This document shows positions 34,802-43,706 of a stretch of 64,000 bases of DNA, in pieces (position 1 is the stretch's first letter; every line of letters begins with the position of its first letter). Under the pieces are notes generated by a model. The model had not been told where the DNA came from. It was given only the letters and a program-made list of their open reading frames with translations, and made no database searches. The position numbers and the translations under genes are program-made. Location: positions 1,227,501 through 1,291,500 of the forward strand of contig CP031585.1 in the NCBI GenBank assembly GCA_003217735.2, in the 5' to 3' direction. This DNA comes from Marinibacterium anthonyi (lineage in GTDB: Bacteria; Pseudomonadota; Alphaproteobacteria; Rhodobacterales; Rhodobacteraceae).

Positions 34802-34868
34802 ATCAGGGGGCGCTGCCCCCGTCCGCCAAGGGCGGACTCCCCCGGAGGTATTTGGAACAAGGTGAAGG
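34802..34868 (+). repeat. Long form of the repeat: double hairpin plus GGTATTTGG tail
   Basis: Hairpin A (GGGGGC, GCT, GCCCCC; 34806-34820) is followed directly by hairpin B (GTCCGCC, AAG, GGCGGAC; 34821-34837), then TCCCCCGGAGGTATTTGGAA and a degenerate purine tail. It starts 7 bases after the enoyl-CoA hydratase stop, in sense orientation. The 568-base spacer to valS also holds degenerate repeat ends near 34888 and the copy at 34945. Confidence 0.9.
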
Positions 34869-34944
34869 CAGGGGCGTGGCGCCACTGTTTTTTGCTGGCG
34901 GGAAATACCCAATCCGGTCCTCGCCGCCCGGCGCCGCGCTATTG

Positions 34945-34970
34945 GCTTCTTTCTCTTCCAAAATACCCGG
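34945..34970 (-). repeat. Dispersed intergenic repeat, copy 4
   Basis: On the minus strand it reads CCGGGTATTTTGG then AAGAGAAAGAAGC. It is downstream of, and sense to, the minus-strand valS side of the spacer. Confidence 0.92.
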
Positions 34971-35124
34971 CCGTCCGGTTCAGCCGGGCGATGGCACCGG
35001 AAAAGGCGCGGCGGGCGTCGTCGGCCATTCTGCAGCGTGGTCCCAGGGTCGCGGTTCGGGACATGGCGTTGCGTTTGCGGGGCTGGTCGACGAACGTTGC
35101 ATGCAGCTTGCGGGCCTTGGTCCG

Positions 35125-35343
35125 CTAATCCGTCGGCCTGAACCGATCGGGGTTCACGCCGGCCCCGGCCATGATCCGCATGCCGCGCGAAAGGGCCGGC
35201 TCCACTGTCGCCTCGACCGGGCGGTCGGGCAACAGATTGCCTTCGCCTTCGAATGTCTTCAATCGTTCCTGGACCGCGGCCCAGCGAATATGTCGTTCCA
35301 TGAAAGATCGGAACGCGCGGGACATGTGGCGATGCCACCCCAT
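35125..35343 (-). CDS. Possible small protein downstream of valS
   Basis: A 72-codon frame begins 19 bases after the valS stop on the same strand. It reads as plausible protein (RSFMERHIRWAAVQERLKTF, then DRPVEATVEPALSRG) with a mostly GC-rich third position. A second ATG at 35325 is possible. No family is recognised and no strong ribosome binding site is visible, so it is tentative. Confidence 0.4.
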   Translation of the reverse strand: MGWHRHMSRAFRSFMERHIRWAAVQERLKTFEGEGNLLPDRPVEATVEPALSRGMRIMAGAGVNPDRFRPTD

Positions 35344-35362
35344 GTCCCGCGCAGGTCCAGGT

Positions 35363-38300
35363 TCAGCCGACTTCCGAGAGCCGCGACAGGGCGTCCTTGA
35401 GCTGGGCTTCCTCGGCCTCGCGCGCCTCGAGGTTGGCGCGGGTTTCCTCGACCACTTCCGGCGGGGCGGAGGTGGCGAAGTTGGGGTTGTTCAGACGCCC
35501 GCGCAGCCCGCCCAATTCCTTGGCAAGCTTGCCAAGGGTCTTTTCCAGCCGGGCCTTTTCCTCGTCGATGTCGATGATGTCGGCCAGCGGCAGGCCGAAG
35601 GTCGCGCCTTCGGCCGGGATGGTGATCGTGCCCTTGGGCATCTCGGCCACCGGCGTCAGGCTCTCGATCCGTGCCAGGCGCTGGATCAGCGTCGCGTTCG
35701 TGTCCCAGGCCAGCTTGGCCGCGGGCTCCATCCGGGTGAAGACCATCGGCACATGCAGACCAGCGGGCACATGCATCTGGGCGCGGGCGGATCGCGTGTT
35801 CTCGATGACCGAGATCACCCAGTTCATCTCGCGGTCCGCGTCGGCGTCGATCAGGTCGTCGCCGTAGGCCGGCCAATCCGCATGGACCAGCATCTTGGCC
35901 CGCTCGCCGGTGGCGTCCCACAGCTCTTCGGTGATGAAGGGCATGATCGGATGCAGCAGGATAAAGCACTGGTCCAGCACCCAGCGCATGGTGGCGCGCG
36001 TTTCGGCCTGGGCGGTGGCTGCGTCGTCCTGCAGCAGCGGCTTGGCGAATTCCACGTACCAGTCGCAGACCTTGCCCCAGACAAAGGCGTAAAGCGCGTT
36101 GGCCGCGTCGTTGAAGCGGAAGGCCTCCAGGGCGGCGTCCACCTCGGCGCGCACCCGGGCAGTCTCGCCGATGATCCAGCGGTTCACCGTGGCCTCGGCC
36201 GCCGGAGGCGTGACCGATTGCGGGACGTCGTCGGTGAAGACTCCGTTCATCTCGGCGAAACGCGCGGCATTCCAGATCTTGGTGCCGAAGTTGCGGTAGC
36301 CCGCAATGCGTTGGGTCGACAGTTTCAGGTCACGCCCCATGGCGGCCATCGACGTCAGCGTGAACCGCACGGCGTCGGCGCCGTATTCGTCGATCAGCTC
36401 AAGCGGATCCAGCACGTTGCCCAGGCTCTTCGACATCTTCTTGCCCTTCTCGTCGCGGACGAGCGCGTGGACATAGACGGTGTCGAAGGGGCGTTGGCCG
36501 ACAACGGCGTATTGCATCATCATCATCCGGGCGACCCAGAAGAAGATGATGTCGAAGCCGGTGATCAGCACGTTGGTCGGGAAGTACTTCTTCAGCTCTT
36601 CCGTCTGTTCCGGCCAGCCCAGCGTGCCGATCGGCCAAAGGCCAGAGGAGAACCAGGTGTCCAGAACGTCCGGATCGCGCCACACGGGGTAAAGCACCTG
36701 CGTCGGATCCTGGGAAACCTCGTATTCCGCCAGGCTGCGGGCCAGCGTCTCGATGGCCGCGTGCTTGTCGGCGACCTCGACGATGCGGGCGTGCGACAGC
36801 GGCGTGGGGATATCGGCGATCTCGTCGAGGAAGGCGGGCTGCACGTCCTCGAAGCTGGCCGCGCAATGGGCCTTCTGGCCGGCATGGACCATGCCGCCTT
36901 CCTGCAGCAGCCGTCCCAGTTCGACCATGTCCAGATCGCCGTCGCCCTCGTCATCGCGGAAGCCCGGCGCCGACAGGTCAAGCCCGTACCAGACCGGGAT
37001 CTGGTGGCCCCACCAAAGCTGGCGCGAAATACACCAGGGCTCGATGTTCTCCAGCCAGTGGAAATACACCTTCTGGTCCTGTTCCGGCAGGATCCGAACC
37101 TCGCCCGAGCGGACGGCGTCGATGGCCGGCCCGACGATCTTGGCGGTGTCGACGAACCATTGGTCGGTAAGCATCGGTTCGATCACGACCTTCGACCGGT
37201 CGCCGAAGGGCTGCATGATCTGCTTGGCCTCGACCAGCGGGACGGGCGCGTCGGGATCCTCGGCCTTGGCGGCGGCCTTGCCCAGGCGCGGATCGCCAGC
37301 GGTGGTCATGACGGCCAGTCCCTCGGCGGTGATCTCGGCCACGACCTTTTCGCGCGCCTCGAACCGGTCGAGCCCGCGCAGGTGGTCGGGGACCAGGTTC
37401 ATGCCGTCGACCTCGTTCTCACCAAAGGCGTCGCCGTTGGCGATTTCCTGGGCGCGCTCGGCGCAGGTGGCGTAATCGTAGCCGTCGTCGCGCAGGTGGC
37501 CGGAGGTGTTCATCAACCGGTACATCGGGATGTTGTTGCGGGAGGCCACACCGTAGTCGTTGAAATCATGCGCGCCGGTGATCTTCACAGCGCCCGAACC
37601 GAAGGTCGGATCGGGATATTCGTCGGCGATGATCGGGATCAGACGGCGGTGTTCCTTCGGCCCCACCGGGATCTCGCACAGCTTGCCGACGATGGAGGCA
37701 TAGCGCTCATCGTCCGGGTGCACGGCAACTGCGCCATCGCCCAGCATGGTCTCGGGCCGGGTCGTGGCGATCGAGATGTAATCCCGTGTCTCGCGCAGGG
37801 TGATGGTGCCGTCTTCGTCCTTTTCGACGTACTCATAAGTCTCGCCACCGGCCAGCGGGTACTTGAAGTGCCACATGTGGCCCGCGACCTCGATGTTCTC
37901 GACCTCGAGGTCGGATATCGCGGTCTCGAAATGGGGGTCCCAGTTGACCAGCCGCTTGCCGCGATAGATCAGGCCCTTGTCGTACATGTCGACGAAGACC
38001 TTGATGACGGCATCGTGGAAATTGCCGTCCTCGCCTTCGGGCGCACCGGGGGCGCCGGACATGGTGAAGGCGTTGCGCGACCAGTCGCAGGAAGCGCCGA
38101 GGCGCTTCAACTGGTTGACGATCGTGCCGCCGGACTGACCTTTCCAGTCCCAGACCTTCTCCAGGAACGCCTCGCGGCCCATTTCACGGCGCGTGGCGTT
38201 GGATTTGTCCCTGGCCAGTTCCCGTTCGACCACCATCTGCGTGGCGATGCCGGCATGGTCCTGCCCGGGCTGCCAGAGCGTGTCATAGCCGCGCATCCGG

Positions 38301-38500
38301 TGCCAGCGCGCCAGGATGTCCTGCAGGGTGTTGTTGAACGCGTGCCCCATATGAAGGGAGCCCGTCACGTTAGGGGGCGGGATCATGATGCAGAAGGTCT
38401 CGGGGCGCGAGGCGTTCGCACCGGCCTTGAAGCTTCCCGCTTCCTCCCAGGCCTTGTAGAGACGGCTTTCGGCTTCGGCGGCGTCAAAGGTCTTGTCCAT
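35363..38500 (-). CDS. valS: Valyl-tRNA synthetase
   Basis: The 1045-residue class I synthetase has the HIGH-type motif HMGH (residues 50-53), the KMSKS loop in [14 protein letters not shown], editing-domain blocks [14 protein letters not shown] and GAHDFNDY, and a C-terminal coiled coil ([22 protein letters not shown]). It is longer than the 951 residues of E. coli ValS. Much of the excess lies between [12 protein letters not shown] and [14 protein letters not shown], where an extra acidic/helical segment is inserted. The ATG at 38500 (MDKTFD) is preferred over the codon 9 bases upstream. Confidence 0.96.
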   Translation of the reverse strand: MDKTFDAAEAESRLYKAWEEAGSFKAGANASRPETFCIMIPPPNVTGSLHMGHAFNNTLQDILARWHRMRGYDTLWQPGQDHAGIATQMVVERELARDKSNATRREMGREAFLEKVWDWKGQSGGTIVNQLKRLGASCDWSRNAFTMSGAPGAPEGEDGNFHDAVIKVFVDMYDKGLIYRGKRLVNWDPHFETAISDLEVENIEVAGHMWHFKYPLAGGETYEYVEKDEDGTITLRETRDYISIATTRPETMLGDGAVAVHPDDERYASIVGKLCEIPVGPKEHRRLIPIIADEYPDPTFGSGAVKITGAHDFNDYGVASRNNIPMYRLMNTSGHLRDDGYDYATCAERAQEIANGDAFGENEVDGMNLVPDHLRGLDRFEAREKVVAEITAEGLAVMTTAGDPRLGKAAAKAEDPDAPVPLVEAKQIMQPFGDRSKVVIEPMLTDQWFVDTAKIVGPAIDAVRSGEVRILPEQDQKVYFHWLENIEPWCISRQLWWGHQIPVWYGLDLSAPGFRDDEGDGDLDMVELGRLLQEGGMVHAGQKAHCAASFEDVQPAFLDEIADIPTPLSHARIVEVADKHAAIETLARSLAEYEVSQDPTQVLYPVWRDPDVLDTWFSSGLWPIGTLGWPEQTEELKKYFPTNVLITGFDIIFFWVARMMMMQYAVVGQRPFDTVYVHALVRDEKGKKMSKSLGNVLDPLELIDEYGADAVRFTLTSMAAMGRDLKLSTQRIAGYRNFGTKIWNAARFAEMNGVFTDDVPQSVTPPAAEATVNRWIIGETARVRAEVDAALEAFRFNDAANALYAFVWGKVCDWYVEFAKPLLQDDAATAQAETRATMRWVLDQCFILLHPIMPFITEELWDATGERAKMLVHADWPAYGDDLIDADADREMNWVISVIENTRSARAQMHVPAGLHVPMVFTRMEPAAKLAWDTNATLIQRLARIESLTPVAEMPKGTITIPAEGATFGLPLADIIDIDEEKARLEKTLGKLAKELGGLRGRLNNPNFATSAPPEVVEETRANLEAREAEEAQLKDALSRLSEVG

Positions 38501-38618
38501 GGGTCCCACGCTTTGCTTGAGGGTCGGGATTGGTCTCTACCCCTTGGGCCGGGCGAGGGAAAGGTGGCAGGCGGGATTTCTTCTGGATCGGACGTCGTGC
38601 CGCTGGTGATCGCGGTTT

Positions 38619-38643
38619 GGGGTATTTAAAAAGAGAAAGAAGC
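38619..38643 (+). repeat. Dispersed intergenic repeat, copy 5
   Basis: This is a core copy with GGGGTATTTAA in place of GGGGTATTTGG, then AAAGAGAAAGAAGC. It lies upstream of the divergent valS, so it is not obviously at a gene's 3' end. About 150 bases on, copy 6 lies in opposite orientation. The roughly 390-base stretch 38501-38891 holds no other feature besides these and the IS left end. Confidence 0.88.
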
Positions 38644-38792
38644 AGAAAGTCTTTCTTAACCTCGAACCGTCATTCTATCTGTGCGGTACAGGCTGGGGAG
38701 CCGATGACCGCAAGAGGAAGAAGCTGCTCTGATCGCCTTGTAAGCACCGCCGGATTTGCGCGGACGGCAAGGGATCAGAGCACTTCGGTTCT

Positions 38793-38811
38793 GCTTCTTT
38801 CTCTTCAAAAA
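38793..38811 (-). repeat. Dispersed intergenic repeat, copy 6, cut by the IS
   Basis: GCTTCTTTCTCTTCAAAAA matches the tail-to-core part of the family, but the TACCCC end is missing because the IS begins at the next base. The sequence beyond the IS right end (TTCCCCG) could be the lost remainder with one change. Confidence 0.75.
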
Positions 38812-38891
38812 TGAGCTACCCCCCGAAATTCGGACACTGACATAAGCTACGATTTGCAGTCTGCTGATCTTCGACGAGAAGGAGATCAGAG

Positions 38892-39185
38892 ATGTCGAAA
38901 CGGAAGCAGCACGCGCCTGAGTTCAAGGCGAAGGTCGCGCTGGAAGCCCTGAAAGGCGAGGAGACGGCCGCCGAGCTGGCAAGCCGGTTCGGGGTGCATC
39001 CGACGATGATCCATCAATGGAAGCGAGCCCTGCTCGAAGGCGCCTCCGGTGTGTTCGAGCGCGGGGGCCGCAAGAAGCCCGAGATTGACGAGGAGCAGGT
39101 GAAGGAGCTCCACGCCAAGATCGGGGAGCTGGCGGTGGCCAACTCTTTTTTGGAACGAAAGCTGAAGCCCTGGGGCGGGAAGTGA
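38892..39185 (+). CDS. IS3-family transposase OrfA
   Basis: The 97-residue DNA-binding subunit has a helix-turn-helix in FKAKVALEALKGEETAAELASRFGVHPTMIHQW and a leucine-zipper-like stretch (EEQVKELHAKIGELAVANSFLERKL) typical of OrfA. Its last codons overlap orfB. A T6 run at 39146-39151 lies at a place where a -1 slip would join it in frame to OrfB with no stop in between, as in other IS3 elements. Confidence 0.92.
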   Translation: MSKRKQHAPEFKAKVALEALKGEETAAELASRFGVHPTMIHQWKRALLEGASGVFERGGRKKPEIDEEQVKELHAKIGELAVANSFLERKLKPWGGK

Positions 39186-40069
39186 GGCGCGGCATGATCG
39201 AGCCGGACCACCCGGACCTGTCGATCGGCCAGCAGTGCAAGCTGCTGTCGATCGCGCGCTCGTCTTTCTACTACACGCCCAAGGGCGAGTCTGAGCGGAA
39301 CCTCGGCCTGATGCGGCGGATCGACGAGCAGTTCCTGGAGACGCCGTTCTTCGGCGTTCGGCAGATGACCTGGCATCTGCGTAACGACGGACACCTTGTG
39401 AACGAGAAGCGCATCCGGCGACTGATGCGCCTGATGGGGCTAATGCCGATTTACGAGAAGCCCAACACGAGCAGGCCGACGAAGGGCCACAAGACCTATC
39501 CCTACCTGCTCAGAGGTCTGCGGGTGGAACGCCCGAACCAGGTCTGGTGCTCGGATATCACCTACCTGCCCATGCGGCGCGGGTTCCTATACCTCGTGGC
39601 GATCATGGACTGGCACACCCGCAAGGTCCTGTCCTGGCGGATCTCGAACACGCTGGAGGCCGACTTCTGTGTCGAGGCGCTGAACGAGGCCATCCACAAG
39701 TTCGGCCCGCCAGAGATAATGAATACAGATCAGGGATCCCAGTTCACCTCCTTTGCCTGGACGGATCGGCTCCGCCGGTCCAGCGTGCGCATATCGATGG
39801 ATGGGAAAGGCCGGTTCCTCGACAACATCTTCATCGAGAGGCTGTGGCGCACCCTGAAATACGAGTGCGTCTACCTGCATGCCTGGGAGACCGGATCGGA
39901 GACGAAAGCGGCCATCCGGAAATGGATGAGCTTCTACAACAACCAGCGCCCGCATTCAGCCCTGGGCGGCCAGCCTCCGGCGCTGGTCTACTGGCAGAGA
40001 AATGATATCAACCAACCCGATCAGCAGGTGCAACGAGTAGCTAAATTTACGCCAGATCCTGTCCAATAG
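39182..40069 (+). CDS. IS3-family transposase OrfB (DDE integrase core)
   Basis: The 295-residue catalytic subunit begins at GTG (39182), overlapping orfA by 4 bases in the -1 frame. The DDE triad is intact: Asp in VWCSDITYLP, Asp in IMNTDQGSQFTS, and Glu in NIFIERLWRTLKYE. The upstream YY-containing SSFYYTPKGES block is also typical. The element therefore looks able to transpose. Confidence 0.95.
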   Translation: MRRGMIEPDHPDLSIGQQCKLLSIARSSFYYTPKGESERNLGLMRRIDEQFLETPFFGVRQMTWHLRNDGHLVNEKRIRRLMRLMGLMPIYEKPNTSRPTKGHKTYPYLLRGLRVERPNQVWCSDITYLPMRRGFLYLVAIMDWHTRKVLSWRISNTLEADFCVEALNEAIHKFGPPEIMNTDQGSQFTSFAWTDRLRRSSVRISMDGKGRFLDNIFIERLWRTLKYECVYLHAWETGSETKAAIRKWMSFYNNQRPHSALGGQPPALVYWQRNDINQPDQQVQRVAKFTPDPVQ

Positions 40070-40211
40070 ATGGGGAGTAGCTCATTCCCCGTTTTAGCTT
40101 CACAACTTGCGGCACCCGCAAGGATCCTTTCTGCTTCGCAGCAAGCGGCGCTGGACATGTCCGCCTTCGTGGCTAGTGTCGCAGGCAGGCGAGACTTGAG
40201 GAGCTATCGCG

Positions 40212-42509
40212 ATGGAAAAGTTCGGCAAAAGCCAGCCCGTCAAACGTGTCGAGGACAGCCGCTTTCTGACGGGTAATGGCCGTTATGTGGACGACATCGC
40301 TCCGGTCGGGGCGCTTCATGCCTATTACCTGCGCAGCCCCGTGGCGCATGCCCGGATAACCTCGCTGGACGTGACCGATGCCCGCGATGCCGAAGGCGTC
40401 GCCGCGGTCTTCACCATCGACGACATGGAAGCCGCCGGCATCACCATCGCCATGCCGGGCACCGTGGTCGAGAATCGCGATGGCTCCGAAGGCGCGAAGC
40501 CGCTTCGGCCGATGCTGGCCAAGGGCAAGGTCTGTTACGTGGGTGAACCCATGGCCGTTGTCTTTGCCGAAACCCTGACCCAGGCCCGTGATGCCGCCGA
40601 ATTGATCGAATTCGATTTCGACGATCTTCCCGCCAAGCTGGACCTCGCCCGGGGCGGCGAGACGATCCATGACGTGGCGGCCGACAACCTGGCCTTCGAC
40701 TGGGGGATGGGTGACGAGGCGGCGACCGAGGCGGCCTTCAGGGAGGCCGCGAAGACCGTGAGCCTCGAGGTCGGCGACAACCGGATCATCGTCAATTCCA
40801 TGGAACCGCGCGGATGTTACGCCGAGTGGGCGCGCGATCGCCTGCACGTGGCCTTCAACGGCCAGGGCGTCTGGGGTCTGAAGGCGCTGATGGCCGCGAC
40901 CTTCGGGCTGGAGGCGGATGCCGTGCGCATCACCAACCCCGATGTGGGTGGGGGGTTCGGCATGAAATCGGGGCCGTATCCCGAATATTTCTCTGTCGCG
41001 CTGGCGGCGAAGCTGCTGGGCCGACCGGTGCGCTGGATGGCGGACCGGTCCGAGGCGATGATGGCCGACAATGGCGGCCGCGACCTTGTTTCGCTGGCCG
41101 AACTGGCTTTTGACGAAAGCAACAGGATCACTGCCTACCGGGTAAAGACCCGCTGCAACCTGGGCGCCTACAATTCGAACTACGGTCAGCCGATCCAGAC
41201 CTTGCTGTTCTCGCGCGTGCTGATGGGCACCTATGATGTGCAGACCACCTGGCTGAACGTCGAGGGCTATTACACCAACACCACCCAGGTGGACGCCTAC
41301 CGCGGGGCCGGGCGGCCCGAGGCGATCTATGTGCTGGAACGCGTCATGGACCGGGCCGCGCGCGAGCTTGGCGTCGACCCGATGGACCTGCGCCGGATCA
41401 ATTTCATCAAACCCGACCAGTTTCCCTACAAGACCGCCACGGGTGAAAACTATGACGTGGGCGATTTCGTCAAGGTGATGACGCGGGCCGGGGCCGAAGC
41501 CGACATCGCGGGCCTTGCCGCGCGCAAGGCGGCGGATGAAAAGGCCGGACGTCTTCGCGGACAGGGCATCTGTTACTATATCGAAAGCATTCTGGGCGAT
41601 CCTTCCGAGACCGCGAAGGTCGAATTCCACGAGGATGGCAAGGTGAGCATTTATGTCGGCACACAGTCGAACGGGCAGGGGCACGAGACCGTCTATGCCC
41701 AGTTCCTGTCGGACCAGACCGGCATTCCGGCGGACAGGATCACCGTCGTGCAGGGCGACAGCGACCTGATCGCCAAGGGCGGGGGCACGGGCGGGTCGCG
41801 GTCGGTGACCACGCAGACCACGGCGACGCTGGCCACGGTGGATGCCATGGTGACGGCCTTCGTGCCCTACCTGGCCGACAAGATGGGGGTGGATCCCGAC
41901 ACCGTCGAATTCGATGCCGAGACGTTCCGCGCGCCCGGGTCGAACATGCGGCCCACCTTGATCGAGGCCGCGCAGATGGCGCGACAGGACAACCGCACCG
42001 ACCTGCTGACGCATCAGCGGACGGCGACGCTGCCGGGGCGGTCCTATCCCAACGGCTGCCATGTGGCCGAGGTGGTGGTGGATCCCGAGACCGGGGTCGT
42101 GACGCTGGACCGCTACACCGTGGTCGACGATTTCGGAAACCTTATCAACCCGATGCTGGCCGAAGGCCAGGTGCATGGCGGGGTGGCGCAGGGGGTGGGC
42201 CAGGCGCTGAGCGAACATGTCGTCCATGACGAGGATGGCCAGCTTCTGACCGCGACATTCATGGATTACGCGATGCCCCGGGCCAGCGACATGGTCCAGA
42301 TCCGGTTCACCTCGGAACCCGTGCCATCGACCGCCAACCTGATGGGGATGAAGGGCTGTGGCGAGGCCGGGACCGTCGGCGCTCTGGCGGCGGTGTCGAA
42401 TGCGGTGCAGGATGCACTTTGGGCGCGGGGCGTGCGCCAGGCGGACATGCCGTTCACGCCGCTCAGAGTTTGGGAAATGCTTAAGGATGCCCAGGTCGCC
42501 GCTGAGTGA
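40212..42509 (+). CDS. Molybdopterin-binding large subunit, CoxL form-II/xanthine dehydrogenase family
   Basis: The 765-residue subunit has the N-terminal a/b-hammerhead domain (FLTGNGRYVDD) and the molybdopterin-binding blocks GGGFGMKSG, GGGTGGSRSV and SNGQGHET. The active-site loop AYRGAGRPE is the form-II type, without the Cys of true CO dehydrogenase (AYRCSFR). The catalytic Glu lies in GCGEAGT. No small 2Fe-2S or medium FAD subunit is adjacent. GAGGAG lies before the ATG. The gene begins 127 bases after the IS, so its upstream context may have been altered. Confidence 0.9.
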   Translation: MEKFGKSQPVKRVEDSRFLTGNGRYVDDIAPVGALHAYYLRSPVAHARITSLDVTDARDAEGVAAVFTIDDMEAAGITIAMPGTVVENRDGSEGAKPLRPMLAKGKVCYVGEPMAVVFAETLTQARDAAELIEFDFDDLPAKLDLARGGETIHDVAADNLAFDWGMGDEAATEAAFREAAKTVSLEVGDNRIIVNSMEPRGCYAEWARDRLHVAFNGQGVWGLKALMAATFGLEADAVRITNPDVGGGFGMKSGPYPEYFSVALAAKLLGRPVRWMADRSEAMMADNGGRDLVSLAELAFDESNRITAYRVKTRCNLGAYNSNYGQPIQTLLFSRVLMGTYDVQTTWLNVEGYYTNTTQVDAYRGAGRPEAIYVLERVMDRAARELGVDPMDLRRINFIKPDQFPYKTATGENYDVGDFVKVMTRAGAEADIAGLAARKAADEKAGRLRGQGICYYIESILGDPSETAKVEFHEDGKVSIYVGTQSNGQGHETVYAQFLSDQTGIPADRITVVQGDSDLIAKGGGTGGSRSVTTQTTATLATVDAMVTAFVPYLADKMGVDPDTVEFDAETFRAPGSNMRPTLIEAAQMARQDNRTDLLTHQRTATLPGRSYPNGCHVAEVVVDPETGVVTLDRYTVVDDFGNLINPMLAEGQVHGGVAQGVGQALSEHVVHDEDGQLLTATFMDYAMPRASDMVQIRFTSEPVPSTANLMGMKGCGEAGTVGALAAVSNAVQDALWARGVRQADMPFTPLRVWEMLKDAQVAAE

Positions 42510-43581
42510 TCATCTGTCTCGCTGGCTGGGTCGGCTCACCTGGGCCGAACCGGCCGCGCCGGGACGCGAATTGCCCAGGCGTATCCACGTGATCGTCTTC
42601 GACGGCACGCTGGCCACGCTTGATCCGGGGCGCGAGACAAATGCGGGCCTGACCTACAAGCTGTGTCGCGAGGTCGGCGCGCCGGTGCTGGCGCATTACG
42701 AGAAGGGCGTGCAGTGGCCCAACTGGCGGTCCACCATGGACGTGCTGAAGGGCAAGGGCACCAGCCGCAAGATCCGCCGGGCCTATGGCCGCCTGGCCTC
42801 GCGCTATCGGCCGGGCGACCGGATCTTCCTGTTCGGATTCTCGCGCGGGGCCTTCGCCGCGCGGTCGCTGGCCGGGGTGATCGACATGGTCGGCCTTTTG
42901 CGGCCCGAACATGCCACCCACGCCAACGTGCGCCTGGCCTACCGGCATTATGAACAGAACCCCTATGGCCATGCGGCGGCGGCATTTTCCAGGGAATTCT
43001 GCCATGCCCCGGGCACGGTCGAGATCGAGATGATCGGCGCCTGGGACACGGTCAAGGCGCTGGGGCTGCGCGTGCCGATCCTGTGGCGGCTGGTGCGGGA
43101 CCGGCACAATTACCACAATCACAACCTTGGGCCTTCGGTGAAGGCGGGGTTCCACGCGCTGGCCCTGGACGAAACGCGCAGGGCCTATGAACCGGTGATG
43201 TGGACCTCGCTGCCCGGTTGGACGGGGCGGCTGGAACAGGTGTGGTTCGCCGGTACCCATGGCGATGTGGGCGGGGAAATCGACGAGGTGGCCGGAGCGC
43301 GTGAGCGGTCGAACATCTCGCTGGTGTGGATGCTGGAGCGGGCCGAGGAATGCGGCCTGCCGCTGCCCGAGGAGTGGCGCGCGCGGTTCCCCTGCGATCC
43401 CGATGCGCCGTCGATCGGCACGTGGCGGGGCTGGGCCAAGGTCATGGTCCTGCGCGCCCCGCGCGAAGTGGGGCGGGACCGGTCGGAACGGCTGCACGAA
43501 AGCGTGCCGCCCGGGGTGGTGCCGGAGAGCTGGAGCGACCGTATGTCGGCCCTGTGGTCGGGGCTGCGCGGGGAGGCCTGA
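42487..43581 (+). CDS. DUF2235 alpha/beta-hydrolase-like protein
   Basis: The 364-residue protein has IHVIVFDGTLATL at the N-terminus, the nucleophile elbow FGFSRGAFAARSLAG and the downstream GAWDTVKALG and FAGTHGDVGGEI. These are characteristic of DUF2235, the fold of some type VI secretion phospholipases. No secretion genes are nearby, and there is no signal peptide. The ATG at 42487 (AAGG upstream) overlaps the end of the CoxL-like gene by 23 bases. Confidence 0.88.
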   Translation: MPRSPLSDHLSRWLGRLTWAEPAAPGRELPRRIHVIVFDGTLATLDPGRETNAGLTYKLCREVGAPVLAHYEKGVQWPNWRSTMDVLKGKGTSRKIRRAYGRLASRYRPGDRIFLFGFSRGAFAARSLAGVIDMVGLLRPEHATHANVRLAYRHYEQNPYGHAAAAFSREFCHAPGTVEIEMIGAWDTVKALGLRVPILWRLVRDRHNYHNHNLGPSVKAGFHALALDETRRAYEPVMWTSLPGWTGRLEQVWFAGTHGDVGGEIDEVAGARERSNISLVWMLERAEECGLPLPEEWRARFPCDPDAPSIGTWRGWAKVMVLRAPREVGRDRSERLHESVPPGVVPESWSDRMSALWSGLRGEA

Positions 43582-43609
43582 GGGCGGGGCGACTGGCCGG
43601 TGCCGCGCC

Positions 43610-43634
43610 GGGGTATTTGGAAAGAGAAAGAAGC
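43610..43634 (+). repeat. Dispersed intergenic repeat, copy 7
   Basis: This is an exact core copy 28 bases after the DUF2235 stop, in its sense orientation, within the short spacer to the SDR gene. Confidence 0.95.
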
Positions 43635-43706
43635 AGCAACCGCGCGGCTGGACCGGCCCGGGCGCGGCCATTAGTGTTGGTCCCGTACAGCAAAGGAGGC
43701 GTGTGC

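Larger units (their letters stand above)
38812..40084 (+). mobile_element. Complete IS3-family insertion sequence, about 1.27 kb
   Basis: The ends are imperfect inverted repeats: left TGAGCTACCCCCCGAAATTC and right (complement) TGAGCTACTCCCCATCTATT, with GGACA shared further in. Both start TG and end CA, as IS3 elements do. Inside are orfA and orfB in a -1 frame relation. The flanks (CAAAAA left, TTCCCC right) show no target duplication, so either the target site has drifted or the element moved by recombination. Confidence 0.93.

Noticed and set aside
35171-38629. 1152-codon plus-strand open frame opposite valS
   Set aside because: valS is certain on the minus strand; long antisense frames are expected in high-GC DNA, and the translation is His/Gly/Gln/Arg rich with no domain.
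38812-40084. IS element considered degenerate or a pseudogene
   Set aside because: orfA and orfB are intact, in the usual -1 frame relation, with a full DDE triad and matching terminal inverted repeats.
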